Part shown: one piece after another, positions 26,789 to 38,287 of the stretch
Layout of the letters: each line of letters opens with the position of its first letter
How positions within the stretch are numbered: the first letter of the stretch is position 1
Source: Actinomycetales bacterium SN12
GTDB taxonomy: Bacteria > Actinomycetota > Actinomycetes > Actinomycetales > Microbacteriaceae
Reading direction: 5' to 3'
Assembly (NCBI GenBank): GCA_002837415.1
Contig: PJCV01000002.1
Location: 186,001 to 250,000 of the forward strand
Length of the DNA stretch: 64,000 bases
The notes under the pieces: generated by a model
What the model was told of the DNA's origin: nothing
Databases searched by the model: none
What the model saw: only the letters and a program-made list of their open reading frames with translations
Program-made: the position numbers and the translations under genes

Positions 26789-27802
26789 GTGTCGACAGCC
26801 CCCTTCGGCACCATCGTGCTGGCAGCGTACTCGCCCAATCCGGAACTGTTCCGCCGGCAGCTGAACTCCCTACGATCCCAAACGGTCGAGGACTGGGAGT
26901 GCATCGTCTCTGTCGACGGGGACCCCGCGCCCGTGACTGCCCTCGTCGCGCAAATCACCGGGGACGATCACCGCTTCCGCGTCGTCGGTGACGGCACCCG
27001 TCTGGGGTTCTACCTTAATTTTGAACGTGGGCTTCGAGAAGTGTCCTCGCGCAGCGCCTGGATCGCGTTGAGCGATCAGGATGACCTCTGGGACGACGAC
27101 AAACTCGAGCGGCTTCTTCCCCACCTCACCACTGTCACCCTCGTCTCAGCCCAAGCGCGCATCGTCTCGTATCCGTCTGGCAGGGAGACCGGCCGCACTC
27201 ACCGGCGGGACCACGGGCCGTTGAGCACGGTGCTCTCGAACGAGTTCACGGGGTCGCTTTGTGTCTTCTCGCCCGAGGTCCTCCATACCGCGCTGCCGTT
27301 CCCCCGCGCCTCGACACGCGTCGCGACCCACGACCACTGGCTGGCTGTCGCGGCAGATGCCCATCGAGGTACCCGAATCGTTGACGACCTCGTGCAGGAC
27401 TATGTGCAGCACGACGCGAACGTCTTCGGAGACCCGAGCCGCCTCGGAGGCGGGAGCATCGCGGCATCCGTCCGTAACGTCATGGGCCAGGCACGGCGGT
27501 ACGAAGGCTCCGGCTCCCCGCGTGCGATCGCGCGGATGACCTTCTGGACGTACGTCGGATGGCGCCAGCTCATGGTCGACACGCTCGAGGCTCGCGCGCA
27601 CACCGCGACCGTGAGCGACCGGCGCTCGAGGGCGTTCGGCCGGCACCGCGATGCGCGCTCTCTCTCCGCGGTTCTGAGCCACGCCCGACGCGAGGGAATC
27701 ATCCCGCGGCGGTTCGCGTGGGAGTACCGCGCAAGCTGGGTGTGCGGCGCTCTCACCGGTGGACGCCGAGCCGCCGCGCGGGCAGCCGACGCTCAGCTCT
27801 GA
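26789..27802 (+). CDS. Glycosyltransferase family 2
   Basis: GTG 26789 follows a GGAAGG ribosome site by 8 bases. The 337-aa protein has FGTIVLAAYSPNPELF, VSVDGDPAP, GFYLNFERGLRE and ALSDQDDLWDDDKLE, the GT2 pattern seen in capsule and rhamnan transferases. VQHDANVFG lies where the family often has a conserved His. The gene is alone on the plus strand between two minus-strand operons, with a TAGACTAGCCT stretch about 40 bases upstream as a possible promoter that may also serve the divergent gene at 26685. Some codons near 27.0 kb are AT-richer than the neighbours. Confidence 0.83.
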   Translation: MSTAPFGTIVLAAYSPNPELFRRQLNSLRSQTVEDWECIVSVDGDPAPVTALVAQITGDDHRFRVVGDGTRLGFYLNFERGLREVSSRSAWIALSDQDDLWDDDKLERLLPHLTTVTLVSAQARIVSYPSGRETGRTHRRDHGPLSTVLSNEFTGSLCVFSPEVLHTALPFPRASTRVATHDHWLAVAADAHRGTRIVDDLVQDYVQHDANVFGDPSRLGGGSIAASVRNVMGQARRYEGSGSPRAIARMTFWTYVGWRQLMVDTLEARAHTATVSDRRSRAFGRHRDARSLSAVLSHARREGIIPRRFAWEYRASWVCGALTGGRRAAARAADAQL

Positions 27803-27812
27803 CGTCGCCACC

Positions 27813-28205
27813 TCAGTCCTGTTCGTGTCCGTTCCGGGGCCGCAGCGCCTCGCGAAGCTCTTCGACACGCATCTCGACTCGGGCAAGCTGCGAGCGCAGG
27901 ATCGCGGCCTCCTCGGCGAGCCGTCGCGTCTCCTCTTCGACCTGGCTGAGTTCCCAGGAGAGGTGGAGAGAGACCCCCAGCAGCAACAGGATCGCCGTCG
28001 CGAACAGCAGGTTCGACGGTAGCTGCACACCGAGGAGCGCCGTGAGCGTCTCGAGCATGCCGGGGAACAGACCCACGACGAGCACTGCCAGCGCGATCAG
28101 GATCCACATGACCGCGTACTTCTCGCGCAGGCGACGAGTAAGCAGCATCCACAGGACAACCACGAGGGCGACGACGGCGATGCCGATTCCGACCATAACG
28201 ATCAC
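27813..28205 (-). CDS. DUF2304 family membrane protein
   Basis: The 130-aa protein has three membrane helices in the first ~85 residues and a C-terminal coiled-coil-like acidic/basic helix (SQVEEETRRLAEEAAILRSQ). This is the DUF2304 layout, including LREKYAVMWILIAL. DUF2304 genes usually follow DPM1-like GT2 genes, exactly as here, and are thought to help position polyprenyl-phosphate sugars; biochemical proof is lacking. The GTG at 28205 overlaps the previous stop (GTGA); an ATG 9 bases downstream is an alternative. Confidence 0.85.
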   Translation of the reverse strand: MIVMVGIGIAVVALVVVLWMLLTRRLREKYAVMWILIALAVLVVGLFPGMLETLTALLGVQLPSNLLFATAILLLLGVSLHLSWELSQVEEETRRLAEEAAILRSQLARVEMRVEELREALRPRNGHEQD

Positions 28206-28945
28206 GCGCGCTCCTCCTTCTTCGGACGGGACCCCGTGCGGCGGACCGCCGCGAGGAGGAGGGCGAACACCGATCGCAGCAGATAGACCGCCGAACCGAG
28301 CGCCCCTTGGCTCGGGACGCCGTGCGCGCGCGGACGCATCGCGACCGGGACCTGGGTGACGGTCAGACCCGCGTGCAGAGCAGCGACGAGGGAGTCGAGG
28401 GTGTCCCCGAGGTACTCCGCCGGATAATAGTGCACGTACTGCGTGATCGCGCGAAGGTTGGCCGCTCGGAAGCCACTCGTCACGTCGGTCAGCCGCGTCC
28501 CGGCGATGCGCGAGACAACGGAGGCGAGCATCACCATGGCCCAGCGTCGCGGCCCGCGCACCGCATACGTGCCGACGTCCGAGAACCGCGCGCCGATCGA
28601 GATGTCCGCGCGTCCGAGCCCTGCCAGCACCTTGTCGATGTCGGCAGGGTCGTGCTGTCCGTCGGCGTCGACCTGGATTGCGCGGGTGTAGCCCTCTCTG
28701 ACGGCGTACGTGAAACCGGTGCGCATCGCGCCGCCAACCCCGAGGTTGAACGGCAGCGAGAGCACCGTCGCGCCCGCGGAGCGCGCCGTGGCGCCCGTCG
28801 CATCTGTCGAGCCGTCGTCGATCACCACGACGTCATAGCGGTCGGATGCGGCTCGGATGTCGCGCACGGTCGCGCCGACGTTGTGCTCTTCGTTCCAGGC
28901 GGGCACGAGGACGAGGACGCGATCGTCTCGCGGGTAGTCGTTCAT
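28202..28945 (-). CDS. DPM1-like glycosyltransferase family 2 (polyprenyl-phosphate sugar synthase type)
   Basis: The 247-aa protein matches the DPM1-like subgroup: VLVLVPAWNEEHNVGATVRD, VVIDDGSTDATG, LPFNLGVGGAMRTGF and the metal-site QVDADGQHDP. A late ADISIGARFSD and DVTSGFRAANLRA are also typical. It has no clear membrane helix of its own, which explains the partner DUF2304 protein encoded directly after it. It probably makes undecaprenyl-phosphate-hexose for a GT-C enzyme on the outer face. The DUF6541 membrane protein encoded just upstream may be that enzyme. Confidence 0.87.
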   Translation of the reverse strand: MNDYPRDDRVLVLVPAWNEEHNVGATVRDIRAASDRYDVVVIDDGSTDATGATARSAGATVLSLPFNLGVGGAMRTGFTYAVREGYTRAIQVDADGQHDPADIDKVLAGLGRADISIGARFSDVGTYAVRGPRRWAMVMLASVVSRIAGTRLTDVTSGFRAANLRAITQYVHYYPAEYLGDTLDSLVAALHAGLTVTQVPVAMRPRAHGVPSQGALGSAVYLLRSVFALLLAAVRRTGSRPKKEERA

Positions 28946-28964
28946 GGGGAAGAATCTCCGTGGA

Positions 28965-30902
28965 TCAGCCGAGACCGCAAGCGGTCACTTCGTACAGTCT
29001 CGCATCGCCCTCGCTGTCGACCAGGCGCACCGCTCCGGAAGCCGCTAGGTCTTCGAGGCCCGGAAGCGGGTGGGAGCCGTTGTGCACCTCCCGCTCGCCG
29101 AAGTCGAGCACGAAATGCACGTCGAGATCGTCCGCGGCCTCGCAGACGTCAGGCATGGTGGCCGCGTCCGCGAGATGATCGTTCACTATGGCGGCGTCGT
29201 CGGAGACATCGACGAGGATGTGGGGCATCAGCACCCGTCGACCGCCGATCGCGTACGCCAGTGCCGTACCCGTGTACGGATTGCCTGCAATCACGGCGTC
29301 CTTCGGCACGTGGCCGGGGAGGCGCTGCAGGAGCGCCATCTCGTCGGCGCTCACCAGCGCGGAGGATGCATCGAGCAAGAAGCGCCCGTGCGCCTGCTGG
29401 ACCGCGGCGGGCATCGCGGGCAGTGGCAGCACGACGAAGCCCAGTGCGGCCGCGAGCCCCGCCACGAGCGAGCGCGCCTGGCCGCCGCCGAGACGCCGGC
29501 GCGCCCACCACTCGCCGATCGCCGCAGCGCTGCTTCCCAGCCCCAGGGCGGTCAGCGGGACCAGGGCCACGCCGAAGAGGGCGGCGAGTCGCGGCCAGTT
29601 GTTGTACCAGCTGCCGGTCAGGGCGTCGCGCAGCGCACCGAACGGGGAGGCGATCACGACGACGAACAAAAGGGCGCCAACCGCCCAGAACGCCAGGGCG
29701 ATGATCGCGCCGGCGGTGCGCCGGCGCACGGCCCACGCGACGCCCAGGACGACGCTCGCGGCAAGCCCGATCGCCACCGTCCCGTAAAACATCGACACCT
29801 GCACGACCTCGACGGCTGCCTGCCCCGGCGTCAGCGCGGTCGGCCAGAGGCGCGTCGGAAGCGGCGGACGGAGGACCTTCAGTAGCAGCACTCCTGTTCC
29901 CAGGTACGCGGCCACTGCGATCGCGAGCAGGAGCCGCGATCCGACTCCGCGCCTCGTGCGCCAGAGACGCACGGCGAAGACCGCGACGAGCGGAACCGAC
30001 AAGGCAAGCCAGGCGACGAACCCGCCAGGGTGTGCCAACGCGACGCCGGGGAGCGCCCCCGCAATGACGAGTATCCACCACCCGGGCGCGAGGTCGCGCG
30101 CCCCGCTTCCGATGCCGAGGGCGGACGCGGTCGCGGCGAGAGCCAACGGAACGGTGGCGAGCGCGAGTTGGAAGGGGTACAGGACGCCATAGTCCATGGG
30201 AAGGAGGGGGAACATTGGCACAGATGCGCTCACGATCGCCGCCGACACAGTGATGGCGGTGCCGCCACCGAGGACACGCGCGAGCAGCATCGCGCCCACC
30301 GGCCACACCAGGGCGGAGATGACGATGGTCTGGGCGTTGACCACGGCGGGGATGCTCGCGCCGGTGAACTGCACGACGATACCCGCAGTGGCGTGCCACA
30401 CGGACGGATAGAAGGGGACCCCGCCGTTCGGGCTCGTCATATGCCCCAGCTTCAGAGGGGACGCCGCGCCGGTGTCGAGGATGTAGCGGATGGCGTTGAG
30501 ATGGAAGACATTGTCGAAGGTCTGCGAGATCGCCTCTGGAGCGCCGATGACCGCCGCGGTCTGCGCAGTAATGATGATCGCCGCGCCCACTGCGGCTCCG
30601 ATCGTCCACCATCGCGAAGCTGAGGGCTGCGGGGACGTCACGGCGCGCAGTCCGTGGCGACGGATGATGAAGACGACGACGCCGATGACGATAGCCTCAG
30701 CGATGCAGAGCAGCACCGACCACCCGAGACCCAGCCATCCCGCGACCACGCTCGCACCGCCGATGACCGTCGTCGCGAATGCCGGTGCTGCGGCCACCGC
30801 CCACAGTCCGCGCAGACCGATCAGCCACGCCAGGCTACCGCCCAGCGCTGCGTAGAGCACCACGAGCACGGCGGCAGGCCAGAGCAATTCGAGCATTCCC
30901 AT
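28965..30902 (-). CDS. DUF6541 family multi-spanning membrane protein (GT-C-like)
   Basis: From ATG 30902, preceded by GAGAGG about 10 bases upstream, the protein has 645 aa. Roughly twelve to fourteen hydrophobic helices occupy residues 1-520, and a soluble outer domain forms the C-terminus (GYVPKDA-like loop, VLMPHILVDVSDD, LDFGEREVHNGSHPLPG). The first outer loop holds FDNVFHLNAIRYIL, an Asp/His set in the position of GT-C catalytic acids. DUF6541 proteins are common near polysaccharide loci of Microbacteriaceae. A transferase using polyprenyl-phosphate sugar is the likely role but is unproven. The next gene of the operon starts 19 bases downstream. Confidence 0.8.
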   Translation of the reverse strand: MGMLELLWPAAVLVVLYAALGGSLAWLIGLRGLWAVAAAPAFATTVIGGASVVAGWLGLGWSVLLCIAEAIVIGVVVFIIRRHGLRAVTSPQPSASRWWTIGAAVGAAIIITAQTAAVIGAPEAISQTFDNVFHLNAIRYILDTGAASPLKLGHMTSPNGGVPFYPSVWHATAGIVVQFTGASIPAVVNAQTIVISALVWPVGAMLLARVLGGGTAITVSAAIVSASVPMFPLLPMDYGVLYPFQLALATVPLALAATASALGIGSGARDLAPGWWILVIAGALPGVALAHPGGFVAWLALSVPLVAVFAVRLWRTRRGVGSRLLLAIAVAAYLGTGVLLLKVLRPPLPTRLWPTALTPGQAAVEVVQVSMFYGTVAIGLAASVVLGVAWAVRRRTAGAIIALAFWAVGALLFVVVIASPFGALRDALTGSWYNNWPRLAALFGVALVPLTALGLGSSAAAIGEWWARRRLGGGQARSLVAGLAAALGFVVLPLPAMPAAVQQAHGRFLLDASSALVSADEMALLQRLPGHVPKDAVIAGNPYTGTALAYAIGGRRVLMPHILVDVSDDAAIVNDHLADAATMPDVCEAADDLDVHFVLDFGEREVHNGSHPLPGLEDLAASGAVRLVDSEGDARLYEVTACGLG

Positions 30903-31025
30903 GAGTTCCAGACCTCTCACCGACAACCGACCCAGGATATCCCGGGCCGCCTGTTCCCCGACGAGCGCGCCGCCCCGCCATCCCACCGCGCAGGCGATTC
31001 AGGATCGATATGACAACATAGAGGC

Positions 31026-34308
<3,283 letters not shown>

Positions 34309-34312
34309 TCGA

Positions 34313-35620
34313 ATGAAGTTGAGCGTCATCGGCTGCGGCTATCTCGGAGCGGTGCACGCGACGGCGATGGCCTCACTCGGCCACGAAGTCGTAGGCATCG
34401 ACGTGGACGAGGAGCGGATCTCGCTGCTCAGCGACGGAAAGGCGCCGTTCTTCGAACCGGGCCTCGACGACCTGCTCACGCAGGCTCGCGACCTCGGTGC
34501 GCTGACGTTCTCGACCGATATCTCCCTCGCCCAAGGCGCGGCGGTCCACTTCGTCGCCGTGGGAACGCCCCAGCGTCCGGACGGCGATGGCGCCGATCTT
34601 CGATTCGTGGACAGCGCCATCGCGGCGCTGCTGCCCATCCTCGGGCTGGGAGACCTCGTCGTTGGAAAATCTACGGTTCCTGTGGGAACGGCGGGCCGGC
34701 TGGCCGAGCAGATCCGCTCGACCGGTGCACGCCTGGTATGGAATCCCGAGTTCCTGCGTGAGGGCTTCGCGATCGAGGACACGCTCCGACCGGATCGCCT
34801 GGTGTATGGCGTCACGCAGAACGGATCCGCGGAACGCGACGTATCGATCCTCGACGAGATCTACCGCCCGGCGATCGACGCGGGCACGCCCCGGGTGGTC
34901 ACGGACTACGCCACGGCGGAACTCGTCAAGGTCTCCGCGAACGCCTTCCTGGCGACGAAGATCTCGTTCATCAATGCGATGGCCGAGATCGCAGAGGTTA
35001 CTGGCGCGGATGTCACGCAGCTCGCGGACGCCATCGGCTTCGACGCGCGGATCGGGCGCCGGTTCCTCAACGCGGGCATCGGCTTCGGGGGCGGTTGCCT
35101 ACCGAAGGACATCCGGGCGTTCTCGGCGCGAGCAGAGGAACTAGGGGTCGGACAGTCGGTGCGCTTCCTTCGCGAGGTCGACGCGATCAACCTCCGGCGG
35201 CGCCAACGGGTCGCTGAACTCATCGCCGACGCGTTCGACGGCGAGCCACAGGACCGGCACGTGGCGGTGCTGGGGCTCGCCTTCAAGCCGGACTCCGACG
35301 ACACCCGCGACTCGCCCGCGCTCGACGTCGCACAACGCCTGCACGACGCGGGCGCGGTCGTTCACGCGTACGATCCTGCGGCCATCGACACGGCGCGACG
35401 CATCGCGCCCGACCTTCACTTCGCCGAATCCGTCGACAACGCCGTCCGCGAGGCCGAGGTCGTCGTCGTCGCCACTGAATGGCGGGAGTTCCGTGAGATG
35501 TTGCCCGAGTCCATCTCGCAGGTCACACGGAGCCGTACGATCATCGATGCACGCAACTGCCTCGACCCGCAGGCATGGCGCGCAGCGGGCTGGGATTACC
35601 GTGGGATGGGCAGGCCGTGA
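34313..35620 (+). CDS. ugd: UDP-glucose/GDP-mannose dehydrogenase family (UDP-glucose 6-dehydrogenase)
   Basis: The 435-aa protein starts KLSVIGCGYLGAVHATAMA (NAD site) and has a three-part UGD layout: N-terminal Rossmann, a central helical dimer domain with VKVSANAFLATKISF (Lys206 region), then GIGFGGGCLPKD with catalytic Cys262, and a C-terminal UDP-binding domain with LGLAFKPDSDDTRDSP. It oxidises UDP-glucose twice to UDP-glucuronate. GDP-mannose is less likely because the residues resemble UGD/TuaD. UDP-GlcA could enter a wall polymer (teichuronic-like) or be converted to other sugars. It is in the rml operon and overlaps the following transferase (GTGA). Confidence 0.93.
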   Translation: MKLSVIGCGYLGAVHATAMASLGHEVVGIDVDEERISLLSDGKAPFFEPGLDDLLTQARDLGALTFSTDISLAQGAAVHFVAVGTPQRPDGDGADLRFVDSAIAALLPILGLGDLVVGKSTVPVGTAGRLAEQIRSTGARLVWNPEFLREGFAIEDTLRPDRLVYGVTQNGSAERDVSILDEIYRPAIDAGTPRVVTDYATAELVKVSANAFLATKISFINAMAEIAEVTGADVTQLADAIGFDARIGRRFLNAGIGFGGGCLPKDIRAFSARAEELGVGQSVRFLREVDAINLRRRQRVAELIADAFDGEPQDRHVAVLGLAFKPDSDDTRDSPALDVAQRLHDAGAVVHAYDPAAIDTARRIAPDLHFAESVDNAVREAEVVVVATEWREFREMLPESISQVTRSRTIIDARNCLDPQAWRAAGWDYRGMGRP

Positions 35621-36510
35621 CCGCTCCGCGGGTGAGCATCGTCGTCCGTACGAAGGATCGTCCGGACTTCCTATCGCGAGCGCTGCTCAGCGTCACCGCA
35701 CAGGCGTATGAGTCATGGGAGGCGATCGTCGTCAACGACGGCGGCGATCGCGCCGCGGTCGCCGCCGTCATCGACGCCGTGGGCCAACCTGATCATCGGG
35801 AGCGTATCCGAGTCATCGACCATGCCGAGTCCCGAGGACGCTGGGTGTCGGCGAACGCGGGGGTCCTCGCGTCCACCGGAGAGTTCCTCGTCCTGCACGA
35901 CGACGACGACTCCTGGCATCCGCAGTTCCTTGCCCGCGCCACGGAATACCTCGACCACCATCCCGAGCGGCAGGGGGTGGTATCGCGCATCGAGATTATC
36001 TGGGAACGCGCGGAGCACGGCCGGTTCGTCGAAGAGAGCCGCGAGGAGTTCCAGGCTCAGCTGAGCGCTCCTCTGCTCTCCGACACCCTGCTCTTCAACC
36101 GTTTCGTGCCCATCGGCTTCCTGTACCGCCGCTCGCTCCACGCGGAGCTGGGCCTGTACGACGACACGCTGCCCGTCGTGGGTGACTGGGACTTCAACCT
36201 CAAGGTTCTCGCGCGAGGACCGCTCGAGTACCTCGCCGACGAGCCGTTGGCATACTGGCATCAGCGGCGCGGGGCGACCGGCAACGCTGCGAACAGTGTG
36301 GCCGGAGCCCGCAGCGACCACAGCGCGTACGATGCACGGATCCGCGAAGAGGCCCTCCGGCGCTGGGTAGCCCAGAACGGCGCAGGTCTGGTCCTCTACC
36401 TCACGAAGTTCATCGACCAGCGTTTCGTCGACGTAGAGAACGGCATCCGCGCGGAGGTCGCGGCCTCCTCGTTGTGGCGGCGGATCTCGCGTCGCATACG
36501 GCGCCGTTGA
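35617..36510 (+). CDS. Glycosyltransferase family 2
   Basis: GTG 35617 overlaps the ugd stop by 4 bases. The 297-aa protein has VSIVVRTKDRPDFLSRALLS, IVVNDGGD, GRWVSANAGVLASTGEF and LHDDDDSWHP as GT2 landmarks, then VVGDWDFNLKVL as the base motif and an arginine-rich end (SRRIRRR) for membrane contact. It closes the rml/ugd operon, so rhamnose or glucuronate is the likely donor sugar. A strong hairpin follows the stop and is shared with the convergent ABC transporter operon. Confidence 0.85.
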   Translation: MTAPRVSIVVRTKDRPDFLSRALLSVTAQAYESWEAIVVNDGGDRAAVAAVIDAVGQPDHRERIRVIDHAESRGRWVSANAGVLASTGEFLVLHDDDDSWHPQFLARATEYLDHHPERQGVVSRIEIIWERAEHGRFVEESREEFQAQLSAPLLSDTLLFNRFVPIGFLYRRSLHAELGLYDDTLPVVGDWDFNLKVLARGPLEYLADEPLAYWHQRRGATGNAANSVAGARSDHSAYDARIREEALRRWVAQNGAGLVLYLTKFIDQRFVDVENGIRAEVAASSLWRRISRRIRRR

Positions 36511-36524
36511 GCGCGTGCCGTTCG

Positions 36525-36557
36525 GCACTCCTCCGCCCCTGAGGTGCGGAGGAGTGC
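36525..36557. terminator. Bidirectional terminator hairpin
   Basis: GCACTCCTCCGC (36525-36536) pairs perfectly with GCGGAGGAGTGC (36546-36557) across a 9-base loop. It lies between the convergent glycosyltransferase (ends 36510) and the ABC ATPase (ends 36562). There is no T-run, as usual for many actinobacterial terminators. Confidence 0.7.
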
Positions 36558-36561
36558 GCCG

Positions 36562-37314
36562 TCAGCCTCTGAGTCGCTCCACCGCTTCATCAATCGGCCC
36601 GTCGAAGATCTTCTTACCCTTCGAGATGACGATCCCGCGGGTGCAGAGCTCCTTGACCATGTTGGTGTCGTGGCTCACGACCAGCATCGTCACTCCACGC
36701 CCCGTGAGCTCTTTGATCTTGACCGCGCACTTCGCGCGGAACGGAGCGTCCCCGACACTGAGCACCTCGTCGACCAGAAGGGTGTCGAGCTTGACGTGGA
36801 TCGCCACCGAGAACGCAAGGCGCATGAACATACCCGAGGAGTAGTGCTTGACCTCCTGGTCGATGAAATCGCCGATCTCGGAGAACTCGACGATGGCGTC
36901 GAACTTCTCGTCGGTCTCCTTGCGGGTCATCCCGAGGATGGCGGCATTCAGATAGACGTTCTCGCGCCCGGAGAGATCGGGATGGAATCCGGCTCCGACC
37001 TCGATCAAGCCTGCAACCCGCCCGCGTGTCAGCACACGACCCGCGTCTGGCTCGAGGACGCCGGAGACGAGCTTCAGCGTCGTCGATTTACCCGAGCCGT
37101 TCATTCCGAGGACAGCGACGGACTCGCCTTCTCCGACCTGGAAGCTGATGTCGTCGAGCGCGAGAAAGTGGTCAGTGCCGACCTTCTTGCGCTGGATCCA
37201 ACCAATGAAGGCTTCCTTGAACGAATGGGAATTGCGTCGGAGAAAGAACTTCGATGCGTTTTCGACGATGATGGTCGGCGGCGTGGCGGTCTCTACCGCG
37301 ATCAGATCTTGCAT
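36562..37314 (-). CDS. Second ABC exporter ATP-binding subunit (Wzt/TagH type)
   Basis: From ATG 37314 the protein has 250 aa. Walker A GMNGSGKST lies near residues 70-78, the signature is YSSGMFMRL, Walker B TLLVDEVLSVGD and the H-loop SHDTNM. The GLIEVGAGFHPDLSGRENV stretch is diagnostic for polysaccharide and teichoic acid exporters. Like the first ATPase it lacks a C-terminal carbohydrate-binding domain. The frame beginning upstream at 37395 would overlap the permease and was rejected. It pairs with the permease gene 4 bases upstream. Its substrate is unknown; position next to the rml operon suggests a rhamnose-containing glycan. Confidence 0.88.
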   Translation of the reverse strand: MQDLIAVETATPPTIIVENASKFFLRRNSHSFKEAFIGWIQRKKVGTDHFLALDDISFQVGEGESVAVLGMNGSGKSTTLKLVSGVLEPDAGRVLTRGRVAGLIEVGAGFHPDLSGRENVYLNAAILGMTRKETDEKFDAIVEFSEIGDFIDQEVKHYSSGMFMRLAFSVAIHVKLDTLLVDEVLSVGDAPFRAKCAVKIKELTGRGVTMLVVSHDTNMVKELCTRGIVISKGKKIFDGPIDEAVERLRG

Positions 37315-37318
37315 GTGG

Positions 37319-38179
37319 TCACAGGTCCTGGGCGAAGCTGCGCTCGAAGCGCCGGAAGACAGTCTGGCCGATGAGCAGCATCGCGAGGCTGGCAACCGCC
37401 GCTGCGGTCGTGTACACCCCGAAATGCGGAGGCAGGCCCGGTGTGGAGGATGCTGTTGGTGCCCAGAACCCCAAGTGGAAGAGTTCGGCGGCGACCGTCA
37501 AAGGGTTCGACATATAGATGTGGAAGAGCCAGGGAGGCATTTTGTCGATCACGAGGGTCCACATGTATAACACCGGCGACGTCCAGGTCGAGAACATGCG
37601 AATGATCTCGACGACGTTCTGCGCATCGCGGAACCTCACGTTGATTCCGCCAAAGAACAGCCCGAGACCGGTCGCGAATACGAGGACGATGACGACAGCG
37701 GCGAGAACGGCCGCGATACCCAGCATGGATGGCGTCCAACCGAGCAGTACGCAGATCACCAGCAGCACCGCCACCTGCGGCAGGAAGTGCACGAACGCCA
37801 CGATGATAGCGGCGACGGGAAAGAGCTCTCTCGGCAGATAGATCTTGCGCACCAGCGGGCCGTTATCGACGATCGAGTTGGTCGCATTGCTGAACCCCTC
37901 GTTGAAGAGGTTGATCATGACGATGCCGGAGAAGAGGTAGATGGCGAAGTTGTCGACATCGCGGTGGATGTTGAGGATAATCCCCATCACGAAGTAGTAG
38001 ACCGCGAACTGCGACAGCGGCTTAACGTACGACCAGGTCCAACCGAGGACGGAGTTGCGATAGCGCGTCGCCGTCGCCTTACGGACCAGCAGACGCAACA
38101 AATAGCGCCGACGGAAGACGTCGAGCACCCCACGGCCGCGTCCCGGAGATTGATACAAGCGCGCGTCGACCGTGCTCAC
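37319..38179 (-). CDS. Second ABC exporter permease (Wzm type, resembles mycobacterial RfbD)
   Basis: GTG 38179 gives 286 aa with six helices of the ABC-2 family. RYRNSVLGWTWSYVKPL followed by YYFVMGIIL, LFSGIVMINLFNEGF, and VRKIYLPRELFPVAA are close to the permease of mycobacterial galactan export (RfbD/Wzm) as I recall it. The other permease at 17.4 kb is of a different subtype (LRVRYATSWLG, VPRSIW-like), so the two exporters are not duplicates. The gene has a GAGGAGG stretch 16 bases upstream. The complex probably exports a lipid-linked galactan or rhamnan. Confidence 0.86.
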   Translation of the reverse strand: MSTVDARLYQSPGRGRGVLDVFRRRYLLRLLVRKATATRYRNSVLGWTWSYVKPLSQFAVYYFVMGIILNIHRDVDNFAIYLFSGIVMINLFNEGFSNATNSIVDNGPLVRKIYLPRELFPVAAIIVAFVHFLPQVAVLLVICVLLGWTPSMLGIAAVLAAVVIVLVFATGLGLFFGGINVRFRDAQNVVEIIRMFSTWTSPVLYMWTLVIDKMPPWLFHIYMSNPLTVAAELFHLGFWAPTASSTPGLPPHFGVYTTAAAVASLAMLLIGQTVFRRFERSFAQDL

Positions 38180-38287
38180 CTGACTACCACCACGCCTCCT
38201 CGTTGCACGCCTGGGGGGCGCGCATACCGTCCTCCATCGTATCCCGTCCGTTGGTGCGGCACCGGTCAGGCGGACGTGGTGCGCCTG

